Of a stretch of 64,000 bases of DNA, positions 9,966 to 21,994 are shown piece by piece. The position numbers were made by a program, and so were the translations under genes. The notes beneath the pieces were generated by a model. That model saw only the letters and a list, made by a program, of their open reading frames with translations, was not told the DNA's origin and made no database searches. The DNA is from Callorhinus ursinus (taxonomy: Eukaryota > Chordata > Mammalia > Carnivora > Otariidae): positions 15,062,120-15,126,119 of the forward strand of contig NW_020312827.1 in NCBI RefSeq assembly GCF_003265705.1, read 5' to 3'. Numbering within the stretch: position 1 is the first letter of the stretch; the number at the start of each line of letters is the position of its first letter.

Positions 9966-11449
9966 CCATGAGATAAGGGGTATTTCAGGCTGTTTCTCCT
10001 GCTTGTGCGAATAGCACATGATTGATTTCAGAAAGAGAAATTTATTTCCCTGCAGACATATTTTTATCATTTGCTTGAATTCCTTGATGCCTTACTCACC
10101 ATATGTATAGAAGAGCCAGGTCTCCTTCAGAGGGGGATGGAAGGGAAAATGGATAACACTTTAAACCTGAAAAAAAGATATAAAAGCCACTGCCAGATAA
10201 AATGTTCTGTGACCTATAAGCTTTGGAATGGGTCAGAGGGATTATACTGAGGCTGACATTTAGAAATGATGAGATCCCTGGACTGCTGCTTTTGCATGTG
10301 GCATGCCAAAGTACCTTCCAGAGCTTTTCTTCCGGGGAAGCCGCCATGAAACCCCACTGAATAGCAGGCACTTTCACCCCAGGGGTGAGAGCCAGACTTA
10401 CAGGGTCACTTTGCGCTGACTTTTACAGGGTGAGATAACTTTATTTAAAGGGACATATTCAATTTAGTTAAGCTCTCAAATTTATGTACTCCTAAAAAAG
10501 AAGGCTTAGGAGAGGCTAAGATAAATGGAAATGATTTCAGAGGGAGTGGTGGAGAGGAGGGAGCACGGTGGATGGTGGACAGGGTAGGAGGAGTGGGTAG
10601 AGAAATAGGAATTCGTATGCAATGAGTGGACGAAAGCGTTTATTATTGTTTTCGTAAGCCTGGTGTTTCACATTTAGGTGAGAATCAAAATGCCCATGGG
10701 ATGGGGGATAGTTTGGCGAGGTTTAAAAATTTGGGCAATTTTCAGGATCGCTTAGTTACCCTGGTATTAAGTTCGTGCTTTGGAGATACATCAGCTGGGA
10801 TGTGAGGGCCTTGGCATCCACCCTGCGAACAGGGTGATAAGATCAGGCAGTGTTCAGACAATGGTCATTGTGGGGTGATTTGCGCAGGCGGAGACTGAGC
10901 AGTGGAGCAGAAAACCATCAGGGCTGGGTTTTAAAGGTGTTTTTGAAGGTGTTTCGTACTTTGTGAATGAATACCAGGGAGTCTGACATTCTGGGAATGC
11001 GCTTCCAAGCAAATTCTCCAGAGAGGCAGACCTGTCTCTGGGATGGCTGGAGGCTGCCTAAACCCCCTCGCTGGCTCTTTCCTCAACTGTTCTCTGCTTC
11101 TCATCTGGGGTCCTGCTGGGAACTGACTGGTTAGGACTCATCCATGGCTCATCCCCTCTCAGACTTCCCCAGGAAGGGGGCTAGAGGTAGTTCAAAAGCT
11201 TGTCTGCACAAGATGCAAAGAGAGCTAGGAAAGGGACTGCACACCAGGCAGATTAATTGAATAATTGAGAAGCCAATGGTCAATAAAGGTGAATGCAACC
11301 TTATACATCTGAGACTGACTGTTTATAAAGCTGGGGTGATTAAAAACAGGCTTTGAGGGTGAAATGTACACAGACCAGTTCAGCTAAGTGCTGTTTAACC
11401 TGTCCCCTGATTTTTTTTTTAATTCCAAAGTAATTATTTTGAGATTTTG
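9966..11449. other. Unique sequence, no feature seen
   Basis: No gene or clear transposon is recognised over about 1.5 kb. Local features are a G-rich stretch near 10540-10600 and short A/T runs. A 93-codon minus frame at 10096-10377 has no recognisable domain. Confidence 0.4.
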
Positions 11450-11800
11450 ATTTTATTCAAAATTCATGCAATTTTCTTATCTTTCAATTCCTTCCTTCTG
11501 GCTTCGAATCCCTTCCTTATCATCTTAATCACTTTTATCTACTTGTTCCGTTTTCTCCCCGTATTGCTCTGTTTGTTCAGGTCCCAGAGGACAGATTCTT
11601 CCCTGTCTTTTGTCTGCTGACTGTCCCTTATCATGGACCGTTTTCTTGGTCTCTCCTGGATTCCACTCTCTGTACCTTTTCCCTTTGCTGACTTGAATCC
11701 GTATCCTTCTGTTGTAATAAACTGTAAGAAACGGATTTTCTGAATTTTGTGAGTCCCTCTAGTGAACCATCAAAACCTGGGGTGGCCTTGGGGTGGGGGA
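11450..11800 (+). mobile_element. Possible old LTR remnant
   Basis: Pyrimidine-rich sequence leads to gttgtaataaactgtaagaa, then a ttttgtgagtccctctagtg and aaccatcaaaacctggggtg tail. This resembles the polyadenylation signal, R and U5 arrangement of an old mammalian LTR, a pattern I have seen in widespread repeats. The family is not identified. Confidence 0.35.
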
Positions 11801-12344
11801 GTCCCTCTGTGCAGGAAGGTACTCCGTTTCAGCTCCATGTTGTATACAGGTCTTCCTGTGGGTGTTATAATTTCAGCATTTAGTTCAAAATATCTAGTTC
11901 TTACAAGTACGAGTACTGTGATCTCTGTAAGGGGACAGCTTTCTTTTCCTGGGCACTTACATTGTTATGCAGATGGTGGTTTGAAGAAGGGAGCAATGGG
12001 GCTCCATGTTATCTAGCTCTAGTTTCCATATCGTCTGAGATGGAAACAGGCATGTTGCCAAATACACATGCCTGTTTGCAAGCCCTCTGATTTCTTGCTT
12101 TGCAGTCCCTGTGCCTACTTCAGATGAATTCCAGTTTCTAAGAAATGATCCTTTTTTTGGTCATTGCTTACATGTTTTGGACCACTCTGAACCGGGCACA
12201 CAGTAGGTTTCTAGTATATTCTTGGTCTTTGTTTATGGAAAACCCCTTCAGCCCTTTAGTCTTTTTAAAACAATTATCTTTCTTGTCTTTCCTGGCCATG
12301 GAAAGAATATTCTGATTTATTCTGTGGCTCCAAGATTCAAAACC
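11801..12344. other. Unique sequence, no feature seen
   Basis: T-rich unique sequence. An 84-codon frame at 11762-12016 starts inside the possible LTR remnant and shows no domain. Confidence 0.4.
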
Positions 12345-12470
12345 CTAGACTCTGAAGCCCAAGGGCAGGCATAATGCCTGTCTCTCTGTGTGCACCGGTA
12401 CCTAGCACAGAATCTGGCACAGCATCAGAAAATCACCGAACTCAGATAATCACTGAGCTGATCTGAAGAC
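12345..12470 (+). mobile_element. L2/MIR3-like 3' fragment
   Basis: Contains gggcaggcataatgcctgtc, tacctagcacagaatctggc and acagcatcagaaaatcac, corresponding to the L2 3' words gggcagggac, cctagcacagtgcctggcac. Short and diverged. Confidence 0.6.
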
Positions 12471-12854
12471 ATGCTTTAGAACACCCTATTCCCTGTAGGC
12501 ATATCTGTAAAAGTGGAACAGAATTTATCCCCTAAAATCTTGCTTCCTTTAAACATTAAAAATGAAGAAAGCAGTTAGTTGTTTACTCTCTTCCAAATCC
12601 CATGAAAATACTCTTGCATCTCTCAGTTTTCTCTTTTATAAATTAAAGGATATCACTCCTCACTGTCTTATGTCCAGCTATGTGATCCTGTTTACCATCC
12701 ATTTCTGAGCTTCTTCATCATTCCCTCTTTTATGATAGATGCGAAACTGACATTCAGACACTTCAGTAAGGGGCTGACTATATAGTTAGATGTAGCAAGA
12801 GTATTATTTTAAATGCCTTTTGAAAGGATGTGACAAAAATTTTCTCTCTCTCTC
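12471..12854. other. Unique sequence, no feature seen
   Basis: AT-rich, ending in a short TC run (12842-12857). No repeat body or frame is recognised. Confidence 0.4.
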
Positions 12855-13145
12855 TCATTTTAACTTTATTGAGGCATAATTGATGTATAAAATTATAAGA
12901 TATTTAAAGCGTACATCACAGTGACTTGGTAGACACATACATTGTGAAAGGAGTCCCCCAGTCTGGTTCATTAGCACATCTATCATATTTGTCTTTTGGG
13001 CGTGTGTGTGTGAGAACATTAAAGTTTTACTCTCTCAGCAAATTTTAATTACACAATACAGTATTATCAACTATAGTCTCCATGTTTACATTATATTCCT
13101 CATATAGCTTTACCAACCTCTCTCTCTTTTCTCCCACCTTAGAAA
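12855..13145 (-). mobile_element. L1M 3' end fragment
   Basis: Antisense L1M 3' UTR words occur in order: taactttattgaggcataat, tgatgtataaaat, atatttaaagcgtacatcac, ggttcattagcacatctatc, then tatcaactatagtctccatg. Old and strongly diverged, with no coding capacity. Confidence 0.85.
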
Positions 13146-13480
13146 CCCACTTTAGAGGAGTTAGGCAAAATAGGTAACTGGAAGATTTATTAGAAAGGCA
13201 TTATAGAAACTCACAAAATCGAAGGAAGACTGGAGAATTGATAACCTTTCCCCAGTGAAAAACATTTTTATTGGTAGCTCCAGATCTCCCATTCCTAGCT
13301 CTCAAGAGTTCAGGGGTCCTTCCCCTTAGATTTGATTTAAATAATTTGGAGGAGGTGCTCTGATTGGCTGAGCTGAGTCATGTGCTCACTGGTGAACCAA
13401 GCAGTCTAGCTAGGAATATGGAACCCTCTGACTGGCCGGGGTTGGATCACATGTTTCTCCCTTTAGACCCTATCTATTAT
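13146..13480. mobile_element. Unclassified interspersed repeat candidate
   Basis: Begins near ggaagatttattagaaagg and includes gctctgattggctgagctga, then gagtcatgtgctcactggtg and cctctgactggcc. This recurring nattggc/gtcacatg pattern is typical of a mammalian LTR-type repeat. I cannot name the family or fix the ends. Confidence 0.35.
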
Positions 13481-14739
13481 CAGAGAAAGAGAATGAGATG
13501 GGTAGTGAGGAGAACCAGTTGTTACAATTTTGACACAGAGTGGGTTTTATATTCCTAATTATTTAGGAAAAGGCCATAGCAGATGTTTTTCTTCACAGTG
13601 CTAAGTTGCTGACTTAGTGATATCTGTGTCACAAATATTATCTCCTTCAAAGTTATAATTTGGCCTAGTTATTCTGTATGTTAAGTTGGCCAAGCTGGCT
13701 TGGAATCACAGTTTTGTTAAGTGGGTTTCTTTTAGCTCATCAAATACTCTTCCAAAGAACTGAAAAGAAAAGAAAAAACCCTACAATTGCTCCAGGATAA
13801 GAATCTGATGGTCATTCAGCATTCTCACATTCTGTGTGTTCATGCTAATCCATTCTTACTGCCATCACCCTGTTGCCTAAGTTGGAGGAAACTGTCTGCC
13901 ATTTCTCACAAGGACATTTGTGGGTGGAGGACTCAGTTAACACTTTGTTTGCTTATCACATCACTTGATTTATCTGAAGGTAGAGGGAGTGAGGTAGACG
14001 GTTTGACAGGCAGTGATAGCTTGGCCAATGAGCCTTAAATACCACTGCATGAAGATAAACCCTTAGCCAAACAGACCTTCCAAATACCATCAAAAAGCAG
14101 GAATAAACTATGCAGACAGGCATAAGGCTCACATCCAAGCATTACAGAACCTCTGTCACACTTGAACAAATGCAAAACACACATGCGTATAGGGATATAT
14201 CCTTTCTCTTTATTACTGGTAACCAGAGAGCTAAGGGTGTAAGTTTAGCATTACACAAACTCAAGTGTTGACAACGTATTTTTACAGGGCAGCCTTGAGA
14301 AATCCAACGGGGGTAAACCAAAGGAGGGGGAAATATCATAAAGGAGGTGAGGGCACATAATTTAATCCCTGCTATTGGCACTCCTCACTCCCTCCCACCT
14401 CATTTTCCACCATAAGTTTTCCGGATAAAAAGAAGTAAAAACGGCGCTGGATACGAGGGCTGAAAGGGATATACTGCTATTCTGTGTGTGTTGGGGTGTG
14501 GAGGGGGATGCGGATTAATGTCTAAGGCAATGATCTTGGGGAGCACTGGGGAGCACTGGGAAAGTAGCATGCTGTTGATTTCTTGGAGGTCACCTCTTTC
14601 AGATGAGGGAAGCAAACAGACTGCATTGCTAATGGCCTAAAGCATGAGCTTCCAGGCTTTTTGTCAAGACCAACTCAGTGAACTGGTTTAGGATTTGCCT
14701 TGCCTATTACAACAATAATAACCCATTTTGGCCTCCCAC
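13481..14739. other. Unique sequence, no gene supported
   Basis: Contains short open frames of 60-83 codons on both strands without recognisable protein features. A direct tandem pair of the 11-mer gggagcactgg lies near 14538-14560. No other structure is recognised. Confidence 0.4.
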
Positions 14740-14975
14740 AGCACTGTGGAGAGAGCACTGAACTGGGAGTACAAAATCTGTACCACGTCCTGGTTTTCCT
14801 TCTTATTGGCCACTGACTGAAAATCTGGGGAGCCTTACTCCCCTGATCTGTAACATAGAGGGAATAATCGCCTCTTTCATGAAATCACTGAAATTCGAGG
14901 CAGCAGGGCACAGGAAATCACTTTTAAGATGTCTGGTGCTTTACAAATGCAGGTGGTTATTGTCACTATTTGTGG
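14740..14975 (+). mobile_element. MIR SINE
   Basis: Follows the MIR order loosely: gagagagcactgaactggga, tcctggttttcctt, ccactgactgaaaatctggg, cctgatctgtaacataga, and a 3' half with ggtgctttacaaatgcaggt and ggttattgtcactattt. Confidence 0.7.
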
Positions 14976-15227
14976 CCTGTTCCTGATCTCAGTTCCAACT
15001 CTGATAAGAAGACACTTAGCACCAACTTAAGCTGAAACTCTGCCAGAACCTCTTACCTTTTCTTTCTCTGGGCTCCATGACTTTTTTTTTTTCTATGTAA
15101 CACTTAAAACATTCTAGAAACACATGGGAGAGCATTTTAGAATGTGAGAATGGACAAATCCCCTAGGGAGGTGAGGTGGGCAGTGTGTTCTTTCTGACAC
15201 ATTGGATAAAAATGTGTTGGTTTATTG

Positions 15228-15438
15228 CAGTGGTTCTTAACCAAGGAGCATTTTGACGTCCCTCATCCAGGGCCCCTTTGGCAATGCTTGGAGACATTTT
15301 TGATCGACAAGGCTTAAGAGGTGCTACTGGTAGAGGTCAGGGATGCTGCTAGACGTTCTATAACACACAGGATAGCACCTAATGACAAAGAATGATCCAG
15401 TCCAAAATGTCAATAGTGCTGAGGTTGAGAAACCCTAC
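15228..15438 (+). mobile_element. MER5A (hAT-Charlie) DNA transposon
   Basis: Starts with cagtggttcttaaccaagga and ends with gaggttgagaaaccctac, which are the MER5A terminal inverted repeats. Interior MER5A words are ggcaatgcttggagacattt, gaggtgctactggtagaggt, cagggatgctgctagacgtt, ccaaaatgtcaatagtgct. Full-length or nearly so, nonautonomous, no coding capacity. Confidence 0.95.
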
Positions 15439-15929
15439 TTTATGATGAGGAGACAGTTTCTGTCCTTAGGGTTCCTAAATGGGTTTTGTCAGTTGGCAAA
15501 CTTCTGGGAGGGCAATGGCTACCACCACGTCCCTATTGCTTTTCCTATTTTCCTATCATCTCTGCTATAAAATACTTCATTTTTAAAATGATATCCTAAA
15601 TCAAGTGATACAATTTACATGCATTTTTCTCTCAACTATCATGCTGAAAATATGGATAACCAGCAAGACATCACCACTTTCAGACACCTATGTCTTTTGC
15701 AGTGTCTTTAAGAATTATGTTTGTAACCCTCATGTCTAAATAAGGAAGCCTTAAAAGTAAATATACTCTCTGCCTTTATTATTGTTATTATTATACTATA
15801 TTTGCTTAAGCTATTCTTAATATTTTATATAATACAGATAGAAACATGATGCCTCTAGTAAGAATTATGAGATCCCTCACTGAAGTTTTATTTCAGAAAA
15901 TATGCCACCATCTTAGATTTAATAGTAAT
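15439..15929. other. Unique AT-rich sequence
   Basis: No repeat is recognised other than a short TTA/ATT-rich stretch near 15775-15795. A 62-codon frame begins in the preceding MER5A and is not called. Confidence 0.4.
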
Positions 15930-16077
15930 GTCAATTAAAATTGTTTTGAAAAAATGTAAGCTTTACAAAAAATTTGCAAGATTACTCTTGCATATCCTGT
16001 ATTCAGATTCCCCACTTATTGTTAACATGTTATAACATCTTCTTTGTTGATCTCTCTTTCTCCCTCATTCTCTCTAG

Positions 16078-16110
<33 letters not shown>

Positions 16111-17115
16111 TAATTTTTCTTCCTGGAGCATTAGAGAATAAGTTATAGATGTAGTGCCCCATTAATCCTAAATACTTTCGTGTATATTTCCTAAAAATGA
16201 AGATACCACTTTATAACCACAGTATAGACAACAAATTCTGAAAATTAACATTGATACATTATAACTTTCTTATCTATAGACTTCATTTAAATTTTAACAA
16301 TTGTTCCAACAATGTCCTTTATAGCAAAAAGATCCAATTTGGAATCATGCATTGTATTTTGTTTTCATGTCTCTTTGGCCTCCTTACAACTGGAAGTGTT
16401 CCTCAGTGTTTTATTGTCTTCCTGACCTCATTTTTTTGAATACAATATTTTGTAGAATGTCCCTCAATTTGGTATTGTCTTATATTTCCTCTTGATTATA
16501 TTCAGATTTGCATTTTTGGCAAAAATATCACAGAAGTGATGTATTCTTCTCAGGGCTCCCTATTATGTGGCACATAATCCCATTTGATTCCTTTACAGGT
16601 GATGTTAACTTGCTCACTTGCTGAAGGTGCTATCTGCTGGGTCTCTCCACCATAAAGCAACTATTTTCCCCTTTATGTGTAATAAGTATTTTTGGGGGGA
16701 TGTACTTTAAGACTGTGCAGACATAATTTTCTGTATTAAGAATTTTTTTGCTAGTTTTAGCATTCATTGAATGATTTCTGCTTGAATCAATGATTATTAT
16801 AATGGCTGCCAAAAGGTGTTTTGTCTAATCTATTTATTAGTTGGCTGTAGGAAAAAAACTTTCTCTTCAACTCATTTATTTACTCATTTACTTATATCAG
16901 CAGGGACTATTTTATTTTATTTAATGCATGATATACAATTACTTTAATTTCTTATCTTTAATCTCAAAATATCTCAGACTGGCTATGAGAGCCTTGTCAA
17001 GTTGACTTCTGTGTTCCTTTGATGCCATTTTTTGAGCCTTTCAGTACTTTCTGGACTCATTTGTACTTTACCAGACCCAGCCCTGGAATCAACCATTTCT
17101 CCAAGGGGAATAATA
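15930..17115 (-). mobile_element. L1M 3' UTR, long antisense copy
   Basis: About 1.2 kb of antisense L1M (MC/MD/ME-type) 3' UTR. Diagnostic words in order are gtatattttgttttcatgtc-like sequence near 16350, ttttgtagaatgtccctcaa, tatttcctcttgattatatt, aaaaatatcacagaagtgat, gtgatgttaacttgctcact, ggtctctccaccataaagca, tagttttagcattcattgaa, tatttattagttggctgtag, and gttgacttctgtgttccttt. The element includes a (CA)n at 16081-16108. Several short frames inside are repeat debris. Confidence 0.9.
16081..16108. repeat. (CA)n microsatellite
   Basis: Fourteen uninterrupted CA units inside the antisense L1M. Confidence 0.97.
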
Positions 17116-17206
17116 TTTAGAAACCATGATCTTGGCACATAGTGTGCTTATTGCCACTGGGATGTCATTGCTTCTAGGTGCTAGCAGCAGACGCAGGAGA
17201 AAACGT

Positions 17207-17368
<162 letters not shown>

Positions 17369-17399
17369 TGCTTGGATGAAGTTGGAAAAACTGATCAGC

Positions 17400-17545
17400 C
17401 TTTCTGTCCTTTATTTCCTCATTTGTAAAATAGAGATGTTGACAACTCTTGTGGTTGTCTTGGGAATTAATGAAAATGTGTGTAAATACATGACATTGTG
17501 CCAGACACTGAGTTAGTGCTCAATGAACGTTTGTCAAGAGCAAAT
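17400..17545 (+). mobile_element. MIR SINE, 3' half
   Basis: Words tttcctcatttgtaaaatag, gggaattaatgaaaatgtgt, gtgccagacactgagttagt and gctcaatgaacgtttgt match the MIR 3' half. The pyrimidine tract sits immediately upstream, where the 5' half would lie. Confidence 0.85.
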
Positions 17546-18740
17546 ATATGAATGCTATAGTTGGTATTTATGAATGATCAAAATAATATCTATTTTTTGG
17601 ACATTGCCGGGTCACATTGTTATAGTTAAAAATTGTCCATTCTCACTTCTTATTTGAAAGTTCTTGGGCCTGTGGGTTATGTCCCCATCCCCTAGACTAA
17701 AGGTGATTGCCAGTGAGGCTGGGGAAGAGCCTGCATTTAGGGTGGAAGGGGGGGATTTGTTCTCTCAAAGAGGCAAAAAAAACTGAGTGCAGAAAGTGAT
17801 AAACAGCCACCACCACAACTGTCAATGCAATCTTTAAGGAAGGTACAACCATTGATACATGAGAACATCCTGGAGGCAATGAAGGATTTGTCTATAGTCA
17901 GTCCCATGCTTACTAAAGTAACAGAGCAAGGTTCAAATCTTGCTCAGAATACTCTCACATGCCATTCTGCCAAAGGCTGTACTGTTATTCAACTGATGAA
18001 TATAATGAATAGTTTTGTTTTTTGTTACCTTTTACGGGCAGGAAATACTGCCAGTTTACTACCTGCTGAGCTAAGTGCCTCCTCTGTGCTTTGAGCAAAA
18101 CCCCTTATTCTAGAGTCCTGTGGTTTCAGTGTATCCATTTTTTTTGTCATTGTTCCACAAAATTGTATTGATACCTTCTATATGCTGAATTAAATATTAA
18201 TGAGCATTACACAAGTATGAAGACAGACTACATTCTTTTTAAATGGTGCCCACTAGCTTTGTGCTTTTGTAGCTGTCTGGGCTACAGGCTGCATGGGGTT
18301 GTGCGGTCAAAGTGAAGTATGCACGTTCCCTCCTCCACAGGTTGCAAGTGCTGTTCTCATCACCTGGAACACTCCTTTGGTCCCACTCTTTTCAAGTGGA
18401 CTTCTTGGACAAATTCCTTGATGTTTATTTATCAGAAATAAGACACTTATTAGGTGCCAGTTGCTGTTGACGTGACAGAGATAAATGCTATATAGTGTCT
18501 ACTTTGATGGTAACATGTAGTCTAATTAGACTAATTATTTTCCCATGTCATCACAGTGAGACTTGGCTTTTGGCTGTCATGGATATGTCTCTCTCTCCCA
18601 GTGCATTTCATTTCTTTCCTTGAGGCATTTCCTGGACAGCATTTGTTTTCCTTATCATCTAGCATAGAATGTGGCATGATGTCTTAAATTCACTTTCAGT
18701 TGGTTGAGATAGGAAAGTCTCTCAGTCCCCCATATATCCA
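17546..18740. other. Mostly unique sequence
   Basis: A possible L2 scrap (tcacctggaacactcctttg) near 18360 is the only repeat-like word seen. Frames of 60 and 89 codons at 17697-18094 overlap on opposite strands and show no domain. Confidence 0.35.
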
Positions 18741-18745
18741 TGCAT

Positions 18746-18766
18746 TCATCCATCCATCCATCCATC
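18746..18766. repeat. Short (ATCC)n microsatellite
   Basis: Imperfect catc/catcc units (cattcatccatccatccatc) directly before tcatgttcagtttctattta. The latter may be a decayed L2 end. Confidence 0.7.
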
Positions 18767-18879
18767 ATTTTCATGTTCAGTTTCTATTTATTGAACCTTT
18801 ACAAAATGCCCCATTTTACCACTTACAGTGAAAACTAGAAGAAGGACTAATACATATCTCGCTTTATAATATTGTAGAT

Positions 18880-19102
18880 TAGTGCTTCTTAACTGGGGAC
18901 AACTTTGCCTGTCCCCCCGCCCTCCCACAGGGGGACATGTGGAAATGTCTGGAGACATTTGTCACAACTGAGGGACTGCTACTGGCGTCTGGTGGGTGTA
19001 GGGCAGGGATGCTGCTACAAGTCCTACCATGCACAGGACAGTCCCCACAACAAAGAACTGTCTGGTCAAAAATGTCAATAGTATGGAGGTTGAGAAACCC
19101 TG
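18880..19102 (+). mobile_element. MER5A (hAT-Charlie) DNA transposon
   Basis: Begins with a degenerate terminus (tagtgcttcttaactgggg) and ends with gaggttgagaaaccctg, the MER5A terminal repeat. Interior words include ggaaatgtctggagacattt, gtcacaactgagggactgct, actggcgtctggtggg, agggatgctgctacaagtcc and aaaatgtcaatagtatgg. It lies on the same strand as the copy at 15228. The 62-66 codon frames inside are not genes. Confidence 0.95.
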
Positions 19103-19224
19103 ATATGGGTTCTCACAACTCCTAGAATTGGTCATAGTCCTACGTTTAATCTCAAAAATCACCCTAAATCTCTCCAGAAACAGATAATACAGAATTAGGA
19201 ATACTTCTCACTTGGAAGCTATGA

Positions 19225-19335
19225 AACTTTGGTTATTTTAGTTTCTCCTCACAGCACCTCTGAGAGACAGAGGACATTGCTGTTTTACTGATGAGCAACT
19301 CTGGCGGGAAGAGGTTAAGTAACTGTCAGAAAAAG
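19225..19335 (-). mobile_element. MIR SINE fragment
   Basis: Complement of the MIR core: ctcacagcacctctgagaga, ttttactgatgagcaactct, gggaagaggttaagtaactg. Confidence 0.75.
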
Positions 19336-20179
19336 TGTTCACTTTTCCTCTTTCATGAACTATAGCAAAGAGGTTATTGAGTTTTTACTGAAAGGCTTAC
19401 TCTGGGCTGCTGGGTGTCAGCACTAGCATTTTTGGAGGAAATTCAAGTCCTCTCTCTATAGAGCTGTCAAGTGATGACTCGTCCTTAAAGGTGGGCCAAA
19501 AGTTCCCCTATAGTTTTTCAATTATGTGAGAACAACAGTTAAGCAGTTATTGATCTCCAGGGTACGTGCTGGCACAGGGATGGAAGCATTAGCCAAGAAA
19601 TAAGACAACTGTGGTCACTGGTCATTTTTCCCATTTCCGTGAGGCTTTGTACAAATCTGGCGGCTTTTGCGTGTCTGCTCCATGCAACTTTTTCTGGTTG
19701 TCCTTATCTGGCTCCAAGCTCTTCAGTCCTCCTGGTCTCCTGGGCACTTAGATTACTTGTTCACCCTTTGCCAACTATGTTTATTTACATATCATGTTGC
19801 TCTGTAAGGGTGTTTTTGCAGTTTCATTTGTGCTCATTTTGTTTTTACAGCCTGATTGTAAGCTTCTTTCTGAGCCAAAGGCTAAGAAACGCTGCCGACC
19901 AGCAAATATTCTGTGCAAAAGAGACTCATCTTCTACTCCATTCCTCCATTTATTCTATCCGGGTTTCCCTGCTATCTGAAAGGAGAGCATTCCTTTCATA
20001 AACCTTTCATAAATACAAAGGGTGTAAAGTGAAGAAGCAGTTACCCTTAACTTACATCGGAAAATTTCTGAGCATTCTCAGACCCCAAAAATAACCTCTG
20101 TTAGGCTTTTCTGATATCTTGGGACAATCTTGCTAACAGATGCACAAAATAAATGGAGGTAAAATGCAGATGCTCACAG
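19336..20179. other. Unique sequence, no gene supported
   Basis: A 120-codon plus frame (19639-20001) is leucine, serine and phenylalanine rich with no recognisable fold, and it lacks any flanking exon structure. It is probably a chance frame. No repeat body is recognised. Confidence 0.35.
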
Positions 20180-20320
20180 GCAGTTCAAAGCTCCGGTGGC
20201 TTGAGGCTGAGCTGCTGAACTTAGTTCCTGGGGGAGGAGCTTAGTGGCGCCATTTTTGCTGCGAATGCCTCCATCACGGGCTCCGCTTGCTGCAAAACAA
20301 ACACTAAATGCTGTTTTCAC
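20180..20320. promoter_or_regulatory. Small GC-richer unique block, weak regulatory candidate
   Basis: Contains tagtggcgccatttttgctg, which carries a gccattttt (YY1-like gccat) word, and gctccgcttgctgcaaaac. It is richer in CpG than its surroundings and stops at a 19-T run (20321-20339). This is suggestive only. Confidence 0.15.
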
Positions 20321-20339
20321 TTTTTTTTTTTTTTTTTTT
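20321..20339. repeat. Poly-T run (19 T)
   Basis: A homopolymer with no recognisable SINE or L1 body on either side, so it is not evidence of a retrotransposon tail. Confidence 0.9.
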
Positions 20340-21523
20340 GTAAAAGAAAAAGAATCCTCTTTGGGTTTCTTTTGGGTAGTGAAAATAAGTACTAAGTAGG
20401 CCTTTCATAAGAGCAAAATGGCCTGACACAAACGTTCAACAAGTGGGGATACCTGTATATTCCCAAATCATTTACCCAGTATTTCGTGTATACCATCTAT
20501 TGTGCCAAGGGGATATAAAAATGAAACTATGAAACACCACAAAAATAAACGACACTGAAAGACACAGTGAGGGTAAAGGTCATATACAAGTGACTCATGC
20601 ACAGTGCTTGGTACCCAGCCACGTGTGATCCTTACATATTAGACATTATTATTACAGCTTCCCCCAACACATAGAGAAGTGCTCTGAAAGTAGTAGGTGT
20701 TTTATACTTTGTTGTGTGACTGAAGGAGTATACACTGGGACCCAACACGTGTGACAAGATGCTGACAAGTATATTTGTAGCCCTCAGTAAAGACTTTGGG
20801 TGAATAAAGATTTTTACAGATGTATAATCTACCAGCTGACTTTGCTCTGGGAATATCTGACAGGGAAATACATTTTTACAAGTGAAGTGAACCACTGGGC
20901 TCCACACCATGAGGAGGAGTCAGACTCAAACATACTTCTCAGTTCTCAGTGTAAATGGCATTTGATTTCCTGGGAAATCTACTGGCTGCTCTTTACCAGG
21001 TTCAGATTCCACTGCAAGGTTCCGGAAAGCAAGATTTACTGTGTATTTTATCAAAGAACACCCTTGTAATAATAATAGCTCTAGTTATATAAAGAGGGGT
21101 CAGGGAAGCCCAGTAAACAAGTCTAAAACATCAAAACGCATAGTGAAAGGAATAAATTGTTAAATTTGGAAGAAAAATTTGTTTTACGTAGACATCCACT
21201 TGAGAAGTGTTTGCTCCAGTGTGTATCATGTAGGCTGAGGTTTGAAGGAGGACAAAACATGAGATCCTCACTCTCCCTGACAGAAGGATCCCTGTGGTAG
21301 CATCACTCTGTGCCGGACGTTGTGGGCCCTGCCTCCCAAGAAGGATGTCAATTGACAAGATGATGAGTTGCCAAAAGAGGTCTGCACACCCTGTGAATAT
21401 ACATAACAAGTCTTGGCCTAATTCAAATTACTCAATGAATGTTCAAGTCAAATGATACACTCTTTGTGAAAATGTCAGGACTCCTGAATTTATATTATTG
21501 GGTTTGAGCTCTTTTTTCAGTTT
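20340..21523. other. Unique sequence, no feature seen
   Basis: AT-rich. Frames of 89-92 codons on both strands (20632-21069, 21131-21409) show no domain or homology I recognise. Confidence 0.4.
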
Positions 21524-21537
21524 TAGACTCATCTTTC

Positions 21538-21734
21538 TTTTCTTAAAAATTTTATTTATTTTTTTAGGGGGGGAGGAGCAGAGGGATAAAGAGAGAGAGG
21601 GAGAGAAAATCTTAAGCAGGTTTCATGCCCAGCGTGGAGCCAGACGAAGGGCTTGATCTCACGACCCTGAGATCATGACCTGAGCCCAAACTCAAGAGTC
21701 TGACACTTAACCGACTGAACCACGCAGGCCTCCC
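21538..21734 (-). mobile_element. Carnivore SINE, older subfamily
   Basis: Antisense tRNA-Lys SINE: aaaaattttatttattttt, a gagagagagggagagaaaa body, atcttaagcaggtttcatgc, gatcatgacctgagcccaaa, cttaaccgactgaaccacgc. The body differs from the gtgggagaggg-type copies and matches the older carnivore-wide pattern. A perfect 14-bp target duplication, tagactcatctttc, lies at 21524-21537 and 21735-21748. Confidence 0.96.
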
Positions 21735-21769
21735 TAGACTCATCTTTCCAGTCTTGGCCTCAGCCTGAC

Positions 21770-21990
21770 ACATTGAACGTGTCTGCAAACAAGCCCTCCC
21801 ATTCCCAACTTTGCTTTCCTTCCATTTTTACATTCTCTATTAAAAGCTTTTGCAGTCTTCCTTGTCAGAAGGCTATATTCTTTCTTCCATCACTAAGCAC
21901 ATCCATTAATGGTTCCTACGCTGTTCCTTGGTCTATCCATAGTAGCTGGCACTTAGTAGGTTCTCACTTGCTGTTTGTTGAATAAGTAAA
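21770..21990 (+). mobile_element. L2 LINE 3' end
   Basis: Ends with ccatagtagctggcacttag, taggttctcacttgctgttt and gttgaataagtaaat, the L2 3' terminus in sense orientation. The upstream part is T/C-rich and diverged. Confidence 0.7.
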
Positions 21991-21994
21991 TAGT

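Noticed and set aside
19639..20001. 120-codon hydrophobic plus-strand frame
   Set aside because: T-rich sequence yields Leu/Phe-rich translations by chance. No family is recognised and there is no upstream promoter-like context.
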